DNA of 63,712 nucleotides, taken from assembly GCF_000427965.1 (NCBI RefSeq), contig NZ_ATZA01000033.1, forward strand, positions 1 through 63,712, in the 5' to 3' direction. The position numbers and the translations under genes were made by a program. The notes under the pieces are model-generated. The model had not been told where the DNA came from and ran no database searches. It saw only the letters and a list, made by a program, of their open reading frames with translations. Below, one piece after another: positions 8,542-16,996 of this stretch. The DNA comes from Olivibacter sitiensis DSM 17696. Its GTDB lineage: Bacteria; Bacteroidota; Bacteroidia; Sphingobacteriales; Sphingobacteriaceae. How positions within the stretch are numbered: the first letter of the stretch is position 1; every line of letters begins with the position of its first letter.

Positions 8542-9618
8542 TTATTTAGGAGCCTTGAAATATAGGTATAGGCTGACAGCTAGAAATATCATATTTGGGA
8601 TGAACACAGCAATCAGCGGTGGCAGTCCTCCCTTGAGAGAGAACATGGTAGCAAACTGAATTAGAAGAATGTAAGTGAAACTCAGGGCAATACCTATACC
8701 CAGGCTGAGGCCTATGCCCCCGCGTACTTTTTTTGAGGAAAGAGCTACTCCCATGAGGGTAAGAATATACGCAGACAAAGGGGAGACGAATCTTTTGTAT
8801 TTCTCCAACTTCAGGTCAACCATTAAACCGGTTCCTCTGATTTCTTCTTTTCGTATACGTTCGTTCAATTCTGATGTGGTCATGGCCGTGTAGATATTGT
8901 TACGTACCTCGAAATCTACAGGACGCATGTCCAATGTGGTGTCTTTTTCGGTCCCCTTGGTCATGGTTTCCTTTAGCCCATCGATGGTGCGGATAGAATA
9001 GTCATGAATCTTCCATTTTGTCTGCGTCGAATCCCAGGTAATGCGTTGGGCTATAAGCTTTTGTTTCAATTCTTGTCCTTCAAACTCTTCTATGATGAAG
9101 TTGTAGCCCACCTTACGCTCATTATCGAAATTGTCTATATACACAAAGGTGCCCGGGCTGATTTGCATATGGGTAGACACCTTGTTTCCGCCAGCATCGG
9201 GCTTGATATACACGTTGTAAAAGCCGTTGTAGAGCTTGTTGGTACGAGGTATAATAAACAAGGTAAAAAGATAAGTGGTGAAGCAGATGATCGATGCCGA
9301 TATGAAGTAAGGACGGAGTAAACGCCTGAAACTCATTCCTCCACTCAATATGGGGACAATCTCTGTTTGATTGGCCATTTTGGCCGTAAAGAAAATGACA
9401 GCCACGAAGTTGATCAACGGGCTGAGCATGTTGAGGTAAAAAGGCACGAAACCGGCATAGTACTCAAATACGATTTTCTCCAGCGGCGCATGCCTTTTCA
9501 GGAAATCATCCAGACGCTCGGAAATGTCGAAAATGACGGCCACCACAGAAAATATCGCCATCGTGAACACGAAGGTCCCCAGGTACTTCTTGATGATATA
9601 TTTATCAATGATGTTCAT
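8542..9618 (-). CDS. LptF/LptG-family permease (YjgP/YjgQ), LPS export
   Basis: The protein starts MNIIDKYIIKKYLGTFVFT and has the family layout: three N-terminal membrane helices, a large periplasmic domain (about 120-270) and three C-terminal helices (SAYILTLMGVALSSKKVRGG onward). In the LptB2FG transporter two such proteins form the channel that pulls LPS out of the inner membrane. Bacteroidota genomes normally carry two such genes, and sequence alone does not say whether this is LptF or LptG. I chose the ATG at 9618 over an upstream TTG at 9642 because the family starts with the IIDKYII helix. It lies 89 bases downstream of tgt and 19 bases upstream of the EamA gene, on the same strand as both. 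Confidence 0.9.
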   Translation of the reverse strand: MNIIDKYIIKKYLGTFVFTMAIFSVVAVIFDISERLDDFLKRHAPLEKIVFEYYAGFVPFYLNMLSPLINFVAVIFFTAKMANQTEIVPILSGGMSFRRLLRPYFISASIICFTTYLFTLFIIPRTNKLYNGFYNVYIKPDAGGNKVSTHMQISPGTFVYIDNFDNERKVGYNFIIEEFEGQELKQKLIAQRITWDSTQTKWKIHDYSIRTIDGLKETMTKGTEKDTTLDMRPVDFEVRNNIYTAMTTSELNERIRKEEIRGTGLMVDLKLEKYKRFVSPLSAYILTLMGVALSSKKVRGGIGLSLGIGIALSFTYILLIQFATMFSLKGGLPPLIAVFIPNMIFLAVSLYLYFKAPK

Positions 9619-9707
9619 TTCTTTGTTAGTACCAAGTATCAAGACTGATTTTCCAGTTTGTCAGGATGCTTTAGTCTTTCAACTTTAGTCTCTATGCGCT
9701 GTCCAAG

Positions 9708-10838
9708 TTACAATCTTTCACCCAATTGCTTCACCATGCTGTTTTTCCATTCATAGAACGTGCCTTCCAAGATTTTGTTACGTGCCTCTTCCACCAGCCA
9801 CATATAGAAGCGAAGATTGTGCAGCGTAGCGATCTGTGCTCCCAGCAGTTCCTTCGAATGGATGAGGTGCCTTAGATAAGATTTGCTATAGAACAGGTCG
9901 GTTGCCAGGTCGCTATCGGCATCTATGGGCGAGAAATCATCTGCCCACTTCTTGTTCTTGATGTTGATAATCCCCTTGCGCGTGAACAACATGCCGTTCC
10001 GGGCATTTCTGGTAGGCATCACACAGTCGAACATGTCTATGCCCAAGGCAATATTTTCCAGTATATTGATAGGCGTGCCCACGCCCATTAGATAGCGTGG
10101 CTTATCTCTGGGTAAAATATTGTTCACTACTTCGGTCATGGCGTACATTTCCTCGGCCGGTTCGCCTACGGACAGACCACCGATGGCATTGCCGTCACGA
10201 CCATAGGAGGCAATTACCTCGGCCGATTTTTCCCTTAGGTCCTTGTACACCGATCCCTGTACGATAGGGAAGAGGCTTTGTTCATAGCCATACAGGGGCT
10301 CCGTATTGTCGAAACGTTCGCAGCAGCGCTGGAGCCAACGATGTGTCATGTCAATGGAATCTTTAGCATAGCGGTAGTCGCACGGGTAGGGCGTACATTC
10401 GTCAAATGCCATGATGATGTCCGCACCTATGATGCGTTGGGTATCCATTACATTTTCTGGCGTAAAGAGGTGTTTGGACCCATCGATATGCGAACGAAAG
10501 GTTACCCCCTCCTCCCTTATTTTCCTTACTTCCGTAAGGGAATAGACTTGGTAGCCGCCACTATCCGTGAGTATGGGCCTATCCCAGCTGTTGAATCGGT
10601 GCAGTCCACCAGCGCCGCGTATGGTATCCAATCCGGGGCGTAGGTACAGGTGATAGGTATTGCCCAATATGATTTGAGCTTTTATTTGCTCTTTCAGCTC
10701 GTGTTGGTGCACGCCTTTCACTGTTCCGGCAGTGCCCACAGGCATAAAGATGGGAGTCAGTATGTTGCCGTGGGCGGTTTCTAAGGTTCCCGCTCTGGCC
10801 TTTGAATGTATATCTGACGTTTGTAAGGTGAACTTCAT
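9708..10838 (-). CDS. tgt: Queuine/preQ1 tRNA-guanine transglycosylase
   Basis: A 376-residue Tgt. It exchanges guanine 34 of tRNA-Asp, -Asn, -His and -Tyr for the queuosine precursor. Visible signatures are TDSGGYQVYS with the acid D92, the FDEC segment, GGLSVGEP, and the catalytic nucleophile D271 in MFDCVMPTRNARNG. The usual CxCxxC...H zinc site is not present: the cysteine positions read D-S-D-L-A-T-D (about 308-314), while the histidine (LHNL, H340) is kept. From memory, other Bacteroidota Tgt proteins share this loss. It is the first gene of a probable tgt-lptFG-eamA transcript, with a TAnnTTTG element 45 bases upstream. Confidence 0.95.
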   Translation of the reverse strand: MKFTLQTSDIHSKARAGTLETAHGNILTPIFMPVGTAGTVKGVHQHELKEQIKAQIILGNTYHLYLRPGLDTIRGAGGLHRFNSWDRPILTDSGGYQVYSLTEVRKIREEGVTFRSHIDGSKHLFTPENVMDTQRIIGADIIMAFDECTPYPCDYRYAKDSIDMTHRWLQRCCERFDNTEPLYGYEQSLFPIVQGSVYKDLREKSAEVIASYGRDGNAIGGLSVGEPAEEMYAMTEVVNNILPRDKPRYLMGVGTPINILENIALGIDMFDCVMPTRNARNGMLFTRKGIINIKNKKWADDFSPIDADSDLATDLFYSKSYLRHLIHSKELLGAQIATLHNLRFYMWLVEEARNKILEGTFYEWKNSMVKQLGERL

Positions 10839-10882
10839 GGATTTTTTGCCATCAATAGCAATGGCTGCTGCATTTAAGGATG

Positions 10883-10890
10883 CAAACTTA
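10883..10890 (-). promoter_or_regulatory. Candidate -7 element (TAAGTTTG) for tgt
   Basis: On the minus strand the octamer TAAGTTTG matches the Bacteroidota -7 consensus TAnnTTTG exactly and lies 45 bases before the tgt start codon. No TTG is present at the expected -33 distance, so this is a partial match. Confidence 0.42.
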
Positions 10891-10901
10891 GGTAAAAAAA
10901 T

Positions 10902-10909
10902 TATCTTTG
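10902..10909 (+). promoter_or_regulatory. Candidate -7 element (TATCTTTG) for the GT2-rsmG transcript
   Basis: TATCTTTG on the plus strand is an exact TAnnTTTG match, 105 bases before the glycosyltransferase start. It sits 11 bases from the opposed tgt element, so the two promoters would be back to back. The -33 part is not recognisable. Confidence 0.38.
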
Positions 10910-11013
10910 CAGTTCCTTACCAGTACTTTTCAAACGGGGCCGTCCAAATCTTGTTTTTGGATACACTCATTGCAAAGGTTGGGTAGGAGAAAATTCAGAT
11001 TAAAGATTTTCTA

Positions 11014-12144
11014 GTGTCTCTACAAGTTCTCTATTTTGCCCTTTTGATAATCGCGCTACTAGGTCTCTTGGTGCAATTTTACTTTATATTTGGCCCTCAA
11101 GGTGCTGTAAAGCGCATTGCACCCCGGGAACCAGAGGAAGGCGTTAAGCTGCCTGCCATATCCGTTATTATCTGCGCTCGCAACGAAGTAAGCAACCTTA
11201 AGCTCCATTTAACGAAAATATTGGAGCAAGATTATCCGCTATTTGAGGTAGTGGTGGTGAACGACTGCTCTACGGACGATTCAAAGTGGGTGCTAAAGGA
11301 TTTTGAAGAAAGATATCCGCATCTTAAAATTGTGCATTTGGGCGAGAGCATCAAATTAAAGCATGGCAAGAAGTTTGCCGTCACCCTGGGCATCAAAGCT
11401 GCCCAGTACGATGATTTGGTCTTTACCGATGCCGATTGCTATCCTTCTTCCAACGAATGGTTGAGGTACATAGCTGCCAGCTTCGGTACGGACAAGGAAA
11501 TCGTCTTGGGCTACTCGCCTTACGTGCGTGAAAAGGGATGGCTGAACGCTTATATTCGCTATGAGACTTTTCTTACTGCTGTTAACTACCTTGGCTTTGC
11601 TTTGCGCGGTAATCCTTATATGGGTGTAGGAAGGAACTTGGCCTACAAAAAGGAACTTTTCTTTCGCAATAAGGGTTTTGGATCCCATATGCACGTGCTC
11701 TCTGGAGACGATGACCTTTTTGTCAACCAAAATGCCACAGCAGCCAATACGGCTGTGTGCTTAGACGAGGGGTCATTTATGTGGAGTGAGCCGAAACATA
11801 CCCTGAAGGAGTACCTAAGGCAAAAAAAGCGTCATTTTGGCGCTGGAAAATGGTATAAGGCAACAGATAAGAACATGTTGTCCGTCCAAGCGGGCAGTGG
11901 CTTCTTGTTTTATGTCTTTCTGTTCCTCGCTTTGTTTGTTCAATGGAACGGATGGCCTTTTGTGCTTGCTCTTTACTTGATACGGCTGCTAGGTTTGTAT
12001 ATCGGTTATACGGCATCGATGAAGAAGTTGACATTGGGCGACTTATTGGTCATTTTGCCTTTGCTGGATCTGCAGTATCAGTTGGGCAATCCATTGATTG
12101 CCGTTTGGACATGGCTGGGAAAGGAACAAGTAACATGGAGATAA
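11014..12144 (+). CDS. Membrane-bound family 2 glycosyltransferase
   Basis: A 376-residue protein with an N-terminal membrane helix (about 5-26), a GT-A domain (about 48-280) and two or three C-terminal helices (about 295-350). GT2 landmarks are SVIICARNE, VVVNDCSTDD, the metal-binding TDADC (D139, D141), SGDDDLFVNQ as acceptor-site acid, and QKKRHFGAGKW in the place of the QxxRW motif of processive enzymes. It probably adds a sugar from a nucleotide donor to a lipid or polymer at the inner membrane; donor and product are unknown. The start is a GTG; no ATG fits. rsmG follows after 13 bases. Confidence 0.88.
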   Translation: MSLQVLYFALLIIALLGLLVQFYFIFGPQGAVKRIAPREPEEGVKLPAISVIICARNEVSNLKLHLTKILEQDYPLFEVVVVNDCSTDDSKWVLKDFEERYPHLKIVHLGESIKLKHGKKFAVTLGIKAAQYDDLVFTDADCYPSSNEWLRYIAASFGTDKEIVLGYSPYVREKGWLNAYIRYETFLTAVNYLGFALRGNPYMGVGRNLAYKKELFFRNKGFGSHMHVLSGDDDLFVNQNATAANTAVCLDEGSFMWSEPKHTLKEYLRQKKRHFGAGKWYKATDKNMLSVQAGSGFLFYVFLFLALFVQWNGWPFVLALYLIRLLGLYIGYTASMKKLTLGDLLVILPLLDLQYQLGNPLIAVWTWLGKEQVTWR

Positions 12145-12157
12145 CGATACACGGATT

Positions 12158-12796
12158 ATGGAGAAGGAAATAGACGCTAGCCTTATATTTAAGTATTTTC
12201 CAAGATTGACTGCATTGCAAAAGGAGCGTATGGAGGCACTTTATGGCTTGTACGAGCACTGGAATGCACAGATCAATGTGGTTTCTCGAAAGGACATCGA
12301 TAGCTTGTATGAGCGGCATGTGCTGCATTCATTGGGCATTGCCAAATTTACGTCTTTTGTACCGGGCAGTACGATATTGGACGTGGGCACGGGCGGTGGT
12401 TTTCCGGGCATCCCTTTGGCCATCCTATTTCCGGAAGTGGAGTTCTATCTGGTAGATTCCATAGGAAAAAAGATCAAGGTGGTACAGGCGGTGGCCCGAG
12501 AGTTGGGATTGGACAATGTGGTGGCCCTGCACAGTCGGGCTGAGCAACTGGACGAGAAGTTTGACTTCGTGGTGTCTAGGGCCGTCACCCGGCTAAAGGA
12601 GTTTTATCCCTGGGTGCAAGGCAAATTCAAGAAAAAAGATGTCAACCCTATTCCTAACGGTATTTTATATCTCAAGGGCGGAGACCTGAAGGAGGAGATC
12701 AAGGAGTCCAGGCTGAAGGTGGAAAGCTATGCCTTGTCTGACTATTTTGAGGAGGAATTCTTCGAAACCAAGTATTTACTATATGTCCCTTGTTGA
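12158..12796 (+). CDS. rsmG: 16S rRNA (guanine-527-N7)-methyltransferase
   Basis: A 212-residue SAM-dependent methyltransferase. It shows the RsmG N-terminus (L-x-A-L-Q-K-E-R-M-E-A-L-Y-x-L-Y-E-H-W-N), the H-x-L-H-S-L segment, SAM motif I DVGTGGGFPGIPLAI, LVDSIGKKIKVV, and FDFVVSRAV. These identify the enzyme that makes m7G527 in 16S rRNA, whose loss in other bacteria gives low-level streptomycin resistance. It is coupled to the upstream glycosyltransferase (13 bases), and sotB starts 24 bases after it. Confidence 0.96.
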   Translation: MEKEIDASLIFKYFPRLTALQKERMEALYGLYEHWNAQINVVSRKDIDSLYERHVLHSLGIAKFTSFVPGSTILDVGTGGGFPGIPLAILFPEVEFYLVDSIGKKIKVVQAVARELGLDNVVALHSRAEQLDEKFDFVVSRAVTRLKEFYPWVQGKFKKKDVNPIPNGILYLKGGDLKEEIKESRLKVESYALSDYFEEEFFETKYLLYVPC

Positions 12797-12820
12797 TGCT
12801 GTTACCTAATACATATTGAC

Positions 12821-14032
12821 ATGGACTCTTCTAAAGACCAAACGGCGCAATTGCCTCAATCTCCTAAAAGCTGGCTTCCGGTCATTTGTTTGGCCTTTGC
12901 CGCATTTATTTTCAATACAGCGGAATTTATCCCCATTGGTCTTTTGACTAATATTGCCAAGGACTTCCATATGACCGAGTCGCGTGCAGGTATCATGATT
13001 ACGATCTATGCCTGGGCCGTGGCAGTACTTTCCTTGCCGCTTATCCTGGTTTTCGCCAGAATGGAAAGCCGTAAATTGTTGGGGGTAGTGTTTTTTCTTT
13101 TTGTAGCCAGTAATATAGGGTCTTATTTTTCTAATTCTTTCGCCTTGCTTATGGTTTCTCGGCTTGGGGTGGCTTGTGCCCATGCTGTTTTCTGGGCTAT
13201 TGCCTCACCACTAGCGGTACGAATAGCGCCTCCCGGCAAGCAATCCGCGGCATTGGGCATCATAGCTACGGGTACCTCATTGGCCATGATACTGGGGCTT
13301 CCCTTGGGGCGTACCATTGGTTTATATTTGGGCTGGCGCACCACTTTTTTGTCCATAGCCGTTATTGCGCTGCTCGTCATGATTGTATTGTTATGGGACT
13401 TGCCCAAGCTGCCAAGCAAAAACGCGAGCCCCCTACGAAGCCTTCCATCTTTGTTTCACAATAGGGCCTTGATTGAGGTTTACCTGCTCACGGCCATGGC
13501 CATTACCGGACATTTTTGTGCTTATAGCTACATCGAGCCCTTCTTGGCAAATATTGCCCGTTTTTCCGAACACCTGTCCACCTTTGTACTCTTGTTGTTT
13601 GGCCTTACCGGTATCTTTGGTAGTTTGCTGTTCTCTCGTTACAACGATGCACATCCTACCATGTTTACCTTTTTGCCCGTGGCGAGTATGTTTGTAGTAC
13701 TACTTTTGTTATACCCTCTGTCGTTCAATGTCTTCAGCCTGAATGCGCTGTGTATGGTATGGGGTATTTCTATCGCAATTTTCAACTTGGCCTTTCAGTA
13801 CAAGATTATACAGCTGGCACCGCAAAATACGGATGTTGCCATGGCCATTTACTCTGCCATTTATAATATTGGCATTGGTGGTGGCGCCTTTATCGGGGGA
13901 CTTGTAGGCACGCACTGGGGCTTGCAGGAAATCGGTTTTGTGGGTGGCGGCATCACCTTACTAGCGCTCGTGTATGGCTTATGGATACTCAAACCGCAGC
14001 TAACGCAGCTGTTGGATAAAAGGACTCTGTAA
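12821..14032 (+). CDS. sotB: MFS sugar-efflux transporter, SotB (YdeA) type
   Basis: A 403-residue, twelve-helix major facilitator protein. The sequence follows E. coli SotB closely through AAFIFNTAEFIPIGLL, GIMITIYAWAVAVLSLP, the LGLPLGRTIG segment, AYSYIEPFLANIA and TDVAMAIYSAIYNIGIGGGA. Members of this DHA1 branch export sugars such as arabinose or IPTG, or drugs such as chloramphenicol. The start ATG at 12821 leaves a 30-residue hydrophilic N-terminus. It is probably cotranscribed with rsmG. Assignment to the SotB branch is from recalled sequence similarity. Confidence 0.87.
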   Translation: MDSSKDQTAQLPQSPKSWLPVICLAFAAFIFNTAEFIPIGLLTNIAKDFHMTESRAGIMITIYAWAVAVLSLPLILVFARMESRKLLGVVFFLFVASNIGSYFSNSFALLMVSRLGVACAHAVFWAIASPLAVRIAPPGKQSAALGIIATGTSLAMILGLPLGRTIGLYLGWRTTFLSIAVIALLVMIVLLWDLPKLPSKNASPLRSLPSLFHNRALIEVYLLTAMAITGHFCAYSYIEPFLANIARFSEHLSTFVLLLFGLTGIFGSLLFSRYNDAHPTMFTFLPVASMFVVLLLLYPLSFNVFSLNALCMVWGISIAIFNLAFQYKIIQLAPQNTDVAMAIYSAIYNIGIGGGAFIGGLVGTHWGLQEIGFVGGGITLLALVYGLWILKPQLTQLLDKRTL

Positions 14033-14176
14033 CTGTAGACAAAATTAAGCATTTGATGAAGAAACTCAATTACGCCTTGAGCTTACGGTCAATCTGCTGT
14101 TAACCAGATAGTTGACGTTAAATCATTTGGCTTTTAAGTATTGTTGTTTGATAATCAAAGGAAAAACTACTTTGTT

Positions 14177-14206
14177 TTGCCCGTATATTTCAAATGTTTA
14201 TCTTTA
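14177..14206 (+). promoter_or_regulatory. Promoter of the SDR gene (TTG-N19-TATCTTTA)
   Basis: TTG at 14177-14179 and TATCTTTA at 14199-14206 are separated by exactly 19 bases; the second element matches TAnnTTTG at seven of eight positions. It supports the ATG at 14215 as the real start and implies a very short leader. Confidence 0.5.
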
Positions 14207-14214
14207 TATCCATC

Positions 14215-15003
14215 ATGAAAATAGACTTGACGGGCAAAAAAGCATTGGTAGGTGGAAGTTCCAAAGGCATCGGTGCCGCCTCCGCTCTACTGCTGGCACA
14301 AGCCGGTGCAGAGGTGACGCTTATGGCGAGAGATGAAGACCAATTACATGCGACATGTGCACAACTGGACCGTTCACATGAACAAAAGCATGGATTTATA
14401 GTGGCCGATTTTTCTTATCCGGACGACGTACTGGCCAAGGTGAAGGCCCATATGGACGAAAGGGGAGGCTTTGACCTCTTAATCAATAATACGGGCGGGC
14501 CCAAGCCTGCTCCGTTACTGGCGGATCGGCCCGAAAAATTGGAACTTGCTTTCAGGCAGCATATCTTGATGAGCCAGGAACTGGCTCAACTACTGGTGCC
14601 CTATATGAAGGCCAAATTCTTTGGTCGTATTATCAATATCATCTCTACCTCGGTGAAAGCTCCCATTCCGGGCTTGGGTACCAGCAACGTAATACGGGGT
14701 GCCATGGCCTCTTGGAGCAAGACCCTGGCCACAGAGTTGGCCTCCTATGGTATTACTGTCAACAATGTATTGCCTGGAAGTACAGATACGGATAGGATAC
14801 GTTCCATGGTGGCACAGCAGGCCGAGGAACAGGGTAAGAGCGAAGACGAAGTAAAGCAAGCAATGGAAGCACAAATTCCCATGGGTCGCTTTGCCCATGC
14901 GGAAGAAATTGCCGCTGCCGTGGTCTTCCTTGCCTCTTCCCAAGCTTCGTATATTACGGGCATCAACCTGCCAGTGGATGGTGGGAGGATGCCTTGTTTG
15001 TGA
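14215..15003 (+). CDS. SDR-family oxidoreductase, divergent active site (FabG-like)
   Basis: A Rossmann short-chain dehydrogenase of 262 residues. The cofactor motif is GGSSKGIG (13-20), followed by the NNTGG motif and a C-terminal G-x-x-L-P-V-D-G-G. Where the classical YxxxK catalytic pair belongs, the sequence reads S-N-V-I-R, so tyrosine is serine and lysine is arginine. The position fits the subgroup of BKR-like SDRs lacking the normal tetrad. It may therefore bind NAD(P) without normal dehydrogenase chemistry, or use another proton donor. An ATG 21 bases upstream (14194) is possible but sits before the predicted -7 element. Function in the cell is unknown. Confidence 0.85.
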   Translation: MKIDLTGKKALVGGSSKGIGAASALLLAQAGAEVTLMARDEDQLHATCAQLDRSHEQKHGFIVADFSYPDDVLAKVKAHMDERGGFDLLINNTGGPKPAPLLADRPEKLELAFRQHILMSQELAQLLVPYMKAKFFGRIINIISTSVKAPIPGLGTSNVIRGAMASWSKTLATELASYGITVNNVLPGSTDTDRIRSMVAQQAEEQGKSEDEVKQAMEAQIPMGRFAHAEEIAAAVVFLASSQASYITGINLPVDGGRMPCL

Positions 15004-15069
15004 GTTGTGAGTTGTGAGTTTTAAAGGGCAACAATTAACCATTGATCATTAACAATTAACCATTAAAAA
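15002..15069. repeat. Degenerate short tandem repeats upstream of dprA
   Basis: Three copies of GAGTTGT-like units (15002-15020) are followed by two copies of a CAATTAACCATT-type unit (about 15032-15064). They fill the gap between the SDR gene and dprA. Similar decayed repeats occur in other gaps of this window. Confidence 0.6.
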
Positions 15070-16173
15070 TTGAATCAGGTTTACCGATTGGCATTTCCGA
15101 AGATCAAAGGGATAGGGCCTGTATATGGCAGGCAAGTCCTTGACTTGTTTGATGATGATCTGGAGGCTTTTTTCTCGGCCAGCAAAAAGGAATTGTTGCA
15201 GATCCCGGGCATCACAGAGCACACGGTAAGCAGCATCAAGGATAAGCTGCTATTGGAGGAGGCGGAGAAGGAATTGGCTTTTGTAGAAAAGCACCAGATC
15301 CAAAGCCTGTTCTTTACAGATGTGGACTACCCCACGCGTTTGTTGCATTGCCCTGATGCACCGTTGTTGCTGTTCTATAAGGGCAGTGTTGCACTCAATC
15401 AACCGCGCGTTGTCAGTATAGTAGGTACGCGCAATGCCACAGCTTACGGGCAAGAGTTGTGTGCCGCTTTGGTGGCTGGCTTGAAGGAATACGGCGCCTT
15501 GGTGATAAGTGGCCTAGCCTACGGCATAGATAGCCATGCCCATCGTGCCTGCCTGCAATATGGCCTGCCCACAATAGGTGTGCTGGGACACGGGCTCGAC
15601 CGCATCTATCCCATGCAGCATAGGCGGCTAGCCATGGACATGCTGGACAATGGCGGCTTGCTTACGGAATATCGCTCCAATACCAATCCCGATAGACAAA
15701 ACTTTCCCGCGCGCAACAGGATCATAGCCGGACTGGCGGATGTGGTGGTGGTGGTTGAGGCGGCCCTGAAAGGGGGAGCGCTCATCACGGCAGAGATAGC
15801 CAATGGCTATAATCGAGACGTATGTGCCTTTCCGGGCAAGGTGGGTGATGCCTATTCAGCAGGGTGCAACCACCTGATCAAAACGCATAGGGCACACCTC
15901 ATCAGTGGGGTGAAAGACTTAGCGTATATCATGAACTGGGCGACTGCAGAGCACGTTCAGTCCGCTCACGGACAGCAATTGGCCATGCACCTTGATCTGA
16001 ACGATAAAGAAAAACCGATTTATCAGTTGATCCAGCAACAAGAAAAGATAAGTATAGATGAACTGTGCCTGCAATTGCAAGTGCCACAGAGCAAAATCTC
16101 CATTACCCTGCTGGAAATGGAGATGAAAGGCCTGCTGGTGGCATTGCCCGGCAAAATGTATCGGGTACCTTGA
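15070..16173 (+). CDS. dprA: DNA-processing protein DprA (Smf)
   Basis: A 367-residue DprA. An N-terminal helix-hairpin-helix/SAM-like part (about 1-75) with GIGPVYGRQVL and IPGITEHTVSSI is followed by the Rossmann DNA-binding core: SIVGTRNATAYG, SGLAYGIDSHAHRACL, FPARNRIIAGLADVVVVVEA. The last 60 residues form the winged-helix DprA_WH domain. DprA loads RecA on incoming single-stranded DNA in natural transformation. The start is a TTG at 15070 with no in-frame ATG nearby. It follows the SDR gene across a repeat-filled 66-base gap. Confidence 0.94.
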   Translation: MNQVYRLAFPKIKGIGPVYGRQVLDLFDDDLEAFFSASKKELLQIPGITEHTVSSIKDKLLLEEAEKELAFVEKHQIQSLFFTDVDYPTRLLHCPDAPLLLFYKGSVALNQPRVVSIVGTRNATAYGQELCAALVAGLKEYGALVISGLAYGIDSHAHRACLQYGLPTIGVLGHGLDRIYPMQHRRLAMDMLDNGGLLTEYRSNTNPDRQNFPARNRIIAGLADVVVVVEAALKGGALITAEIANGYNRDVCAFPGKVGDAYSAGCNHLIKTHRAHLISGVKDLAYIMNWATAEHVQSAHGQQLAMHLDLNDKEKPIYQLIQQQEKISIDELCLQLQVPQSKISITLLEMEMKGLLVALPGKMYRVP

Positions 16174-16211
16174 GGCAGGTGGAAATTAAATAATAGTCAA
16201 CACGACTTTCG

Positions 16212-16748
16212 TTATTTTATATATGACACCGTTTTGTGTAAGGTTAGTTTCTTCCCCGTGAGGACAAGCTCTCTCATTTCTGACGTATTTTCTATCTGCA
16301 CGATGAATTTTGGCCCAGCATAGCTTGCACGTATTTCAAATGCACGCAATATGTCGAAATCGGGATATTTTGATTGGACGGTCTTAATTGCTTCTTGATC
16401 AATCTTATTATATGGATAATAGGTGACGGTATGTTTCCACACCCCATGATTGTCATAAAGACTCATATGGTTTAGCCCTTTGGCCTCAAATCTCGCAATG
16501 ATTCCTGTTTCATAGACGAACCAATTTAAGGATGTATAATCACCGTGTCTTTTTTGGAAGTGTTTCCGTGCGGATGGATTCAGGCTCGTATTTCCCCGCA
16601 TATCGTAAATTTTGGCGACTTTGCCTTTTTCTTTCGGATCTGTATAGGCATAAAGGGGCTCGTCTTTTATTCCTTGTGCCGTAGCGGCTTTATAGCCGAC
16701 GAATACAGTCATGATCATAACTGCAATTCCGATTAAGCTCTTTTTCAT
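16212..16748 (-). CDS. Secreted PepSY-like / BLIP-like small protein
   Basis: With the start at 16748 the product is 178 residues and opens with a clean signal peptide (MKKSLIGIAVMIMTVFVGYK...ATAQG). A longer frame from 16838 would put 30 hydrophilic residues before it and is unlikely. The C-terminal half resembles the periplasmic PepSY-like (DUF2874) fold: a helix Q-E-A-I-K-T-V-Q-S-K-Y-P-D followed by strands (YAGPKFIVQIENT). It lies divergent to the LytS-type kinase gene, with 248 bases between. Family is tentative; function unknown. Confidence 0.62.
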   Translation of the reverse strand: MKKSLIGIAVMIMTVFVGYKAATAQGIKDEPLYAYTDPKEKGKVAKIYDMRGNTSLNPSARKHFQKRHGDYTSLNWFVYETGIIARFEAKGLNHMSLYDNHGVWKHTVTYYPYNKIDQEAIKTVQSKYPDFDILRAFEIRASYAGPKFIVQIENTSEMRELVLTGKKLTLHKTVSYIK

Positions 16749-16950
16749 ATTTTTTATTGATAAGTGATACCATCTGTTTTCAATCTTTTGGAAACTATAG
16801 TCGTCCCCTACGTTTCGCTTGCTGCAAATAAAGCCCAATGACTACTGGGAATGAAGTGATTTTCGACCATCTACGGTTTATTGGACGAAATAATGTCAAA
16901 GGCCGTTGAGGGTCATTTGTCGTGAATAAAAGGTTATTGGTCTAAAATTT

Positions 16951-16980
16951 CTGTATATAACTGATTGATTCCTAAATTTG
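16951..16980 (+). promoter_or_regulatory. Promoter of the LytS/LytTR operon (CTG-N19-TAAATTTG)
   Basis: TAAATTTG (16973-16980) is an exact -7 match 16 bases before the kinase ATG. CTG at 16951-16953, one base off the TTG consensus, stands 19 bases upstream. Confidence 0.5.
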
Positions 16981-16996
16981 TAAGCAAAAGCCAATT

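Noticed and set aside
9619-9642. Longer start for the LptF/LptG permease (TTG at 9642)
   Set aside because: The family starts at MNIIDKYII; the extra eight residues are not family-like.
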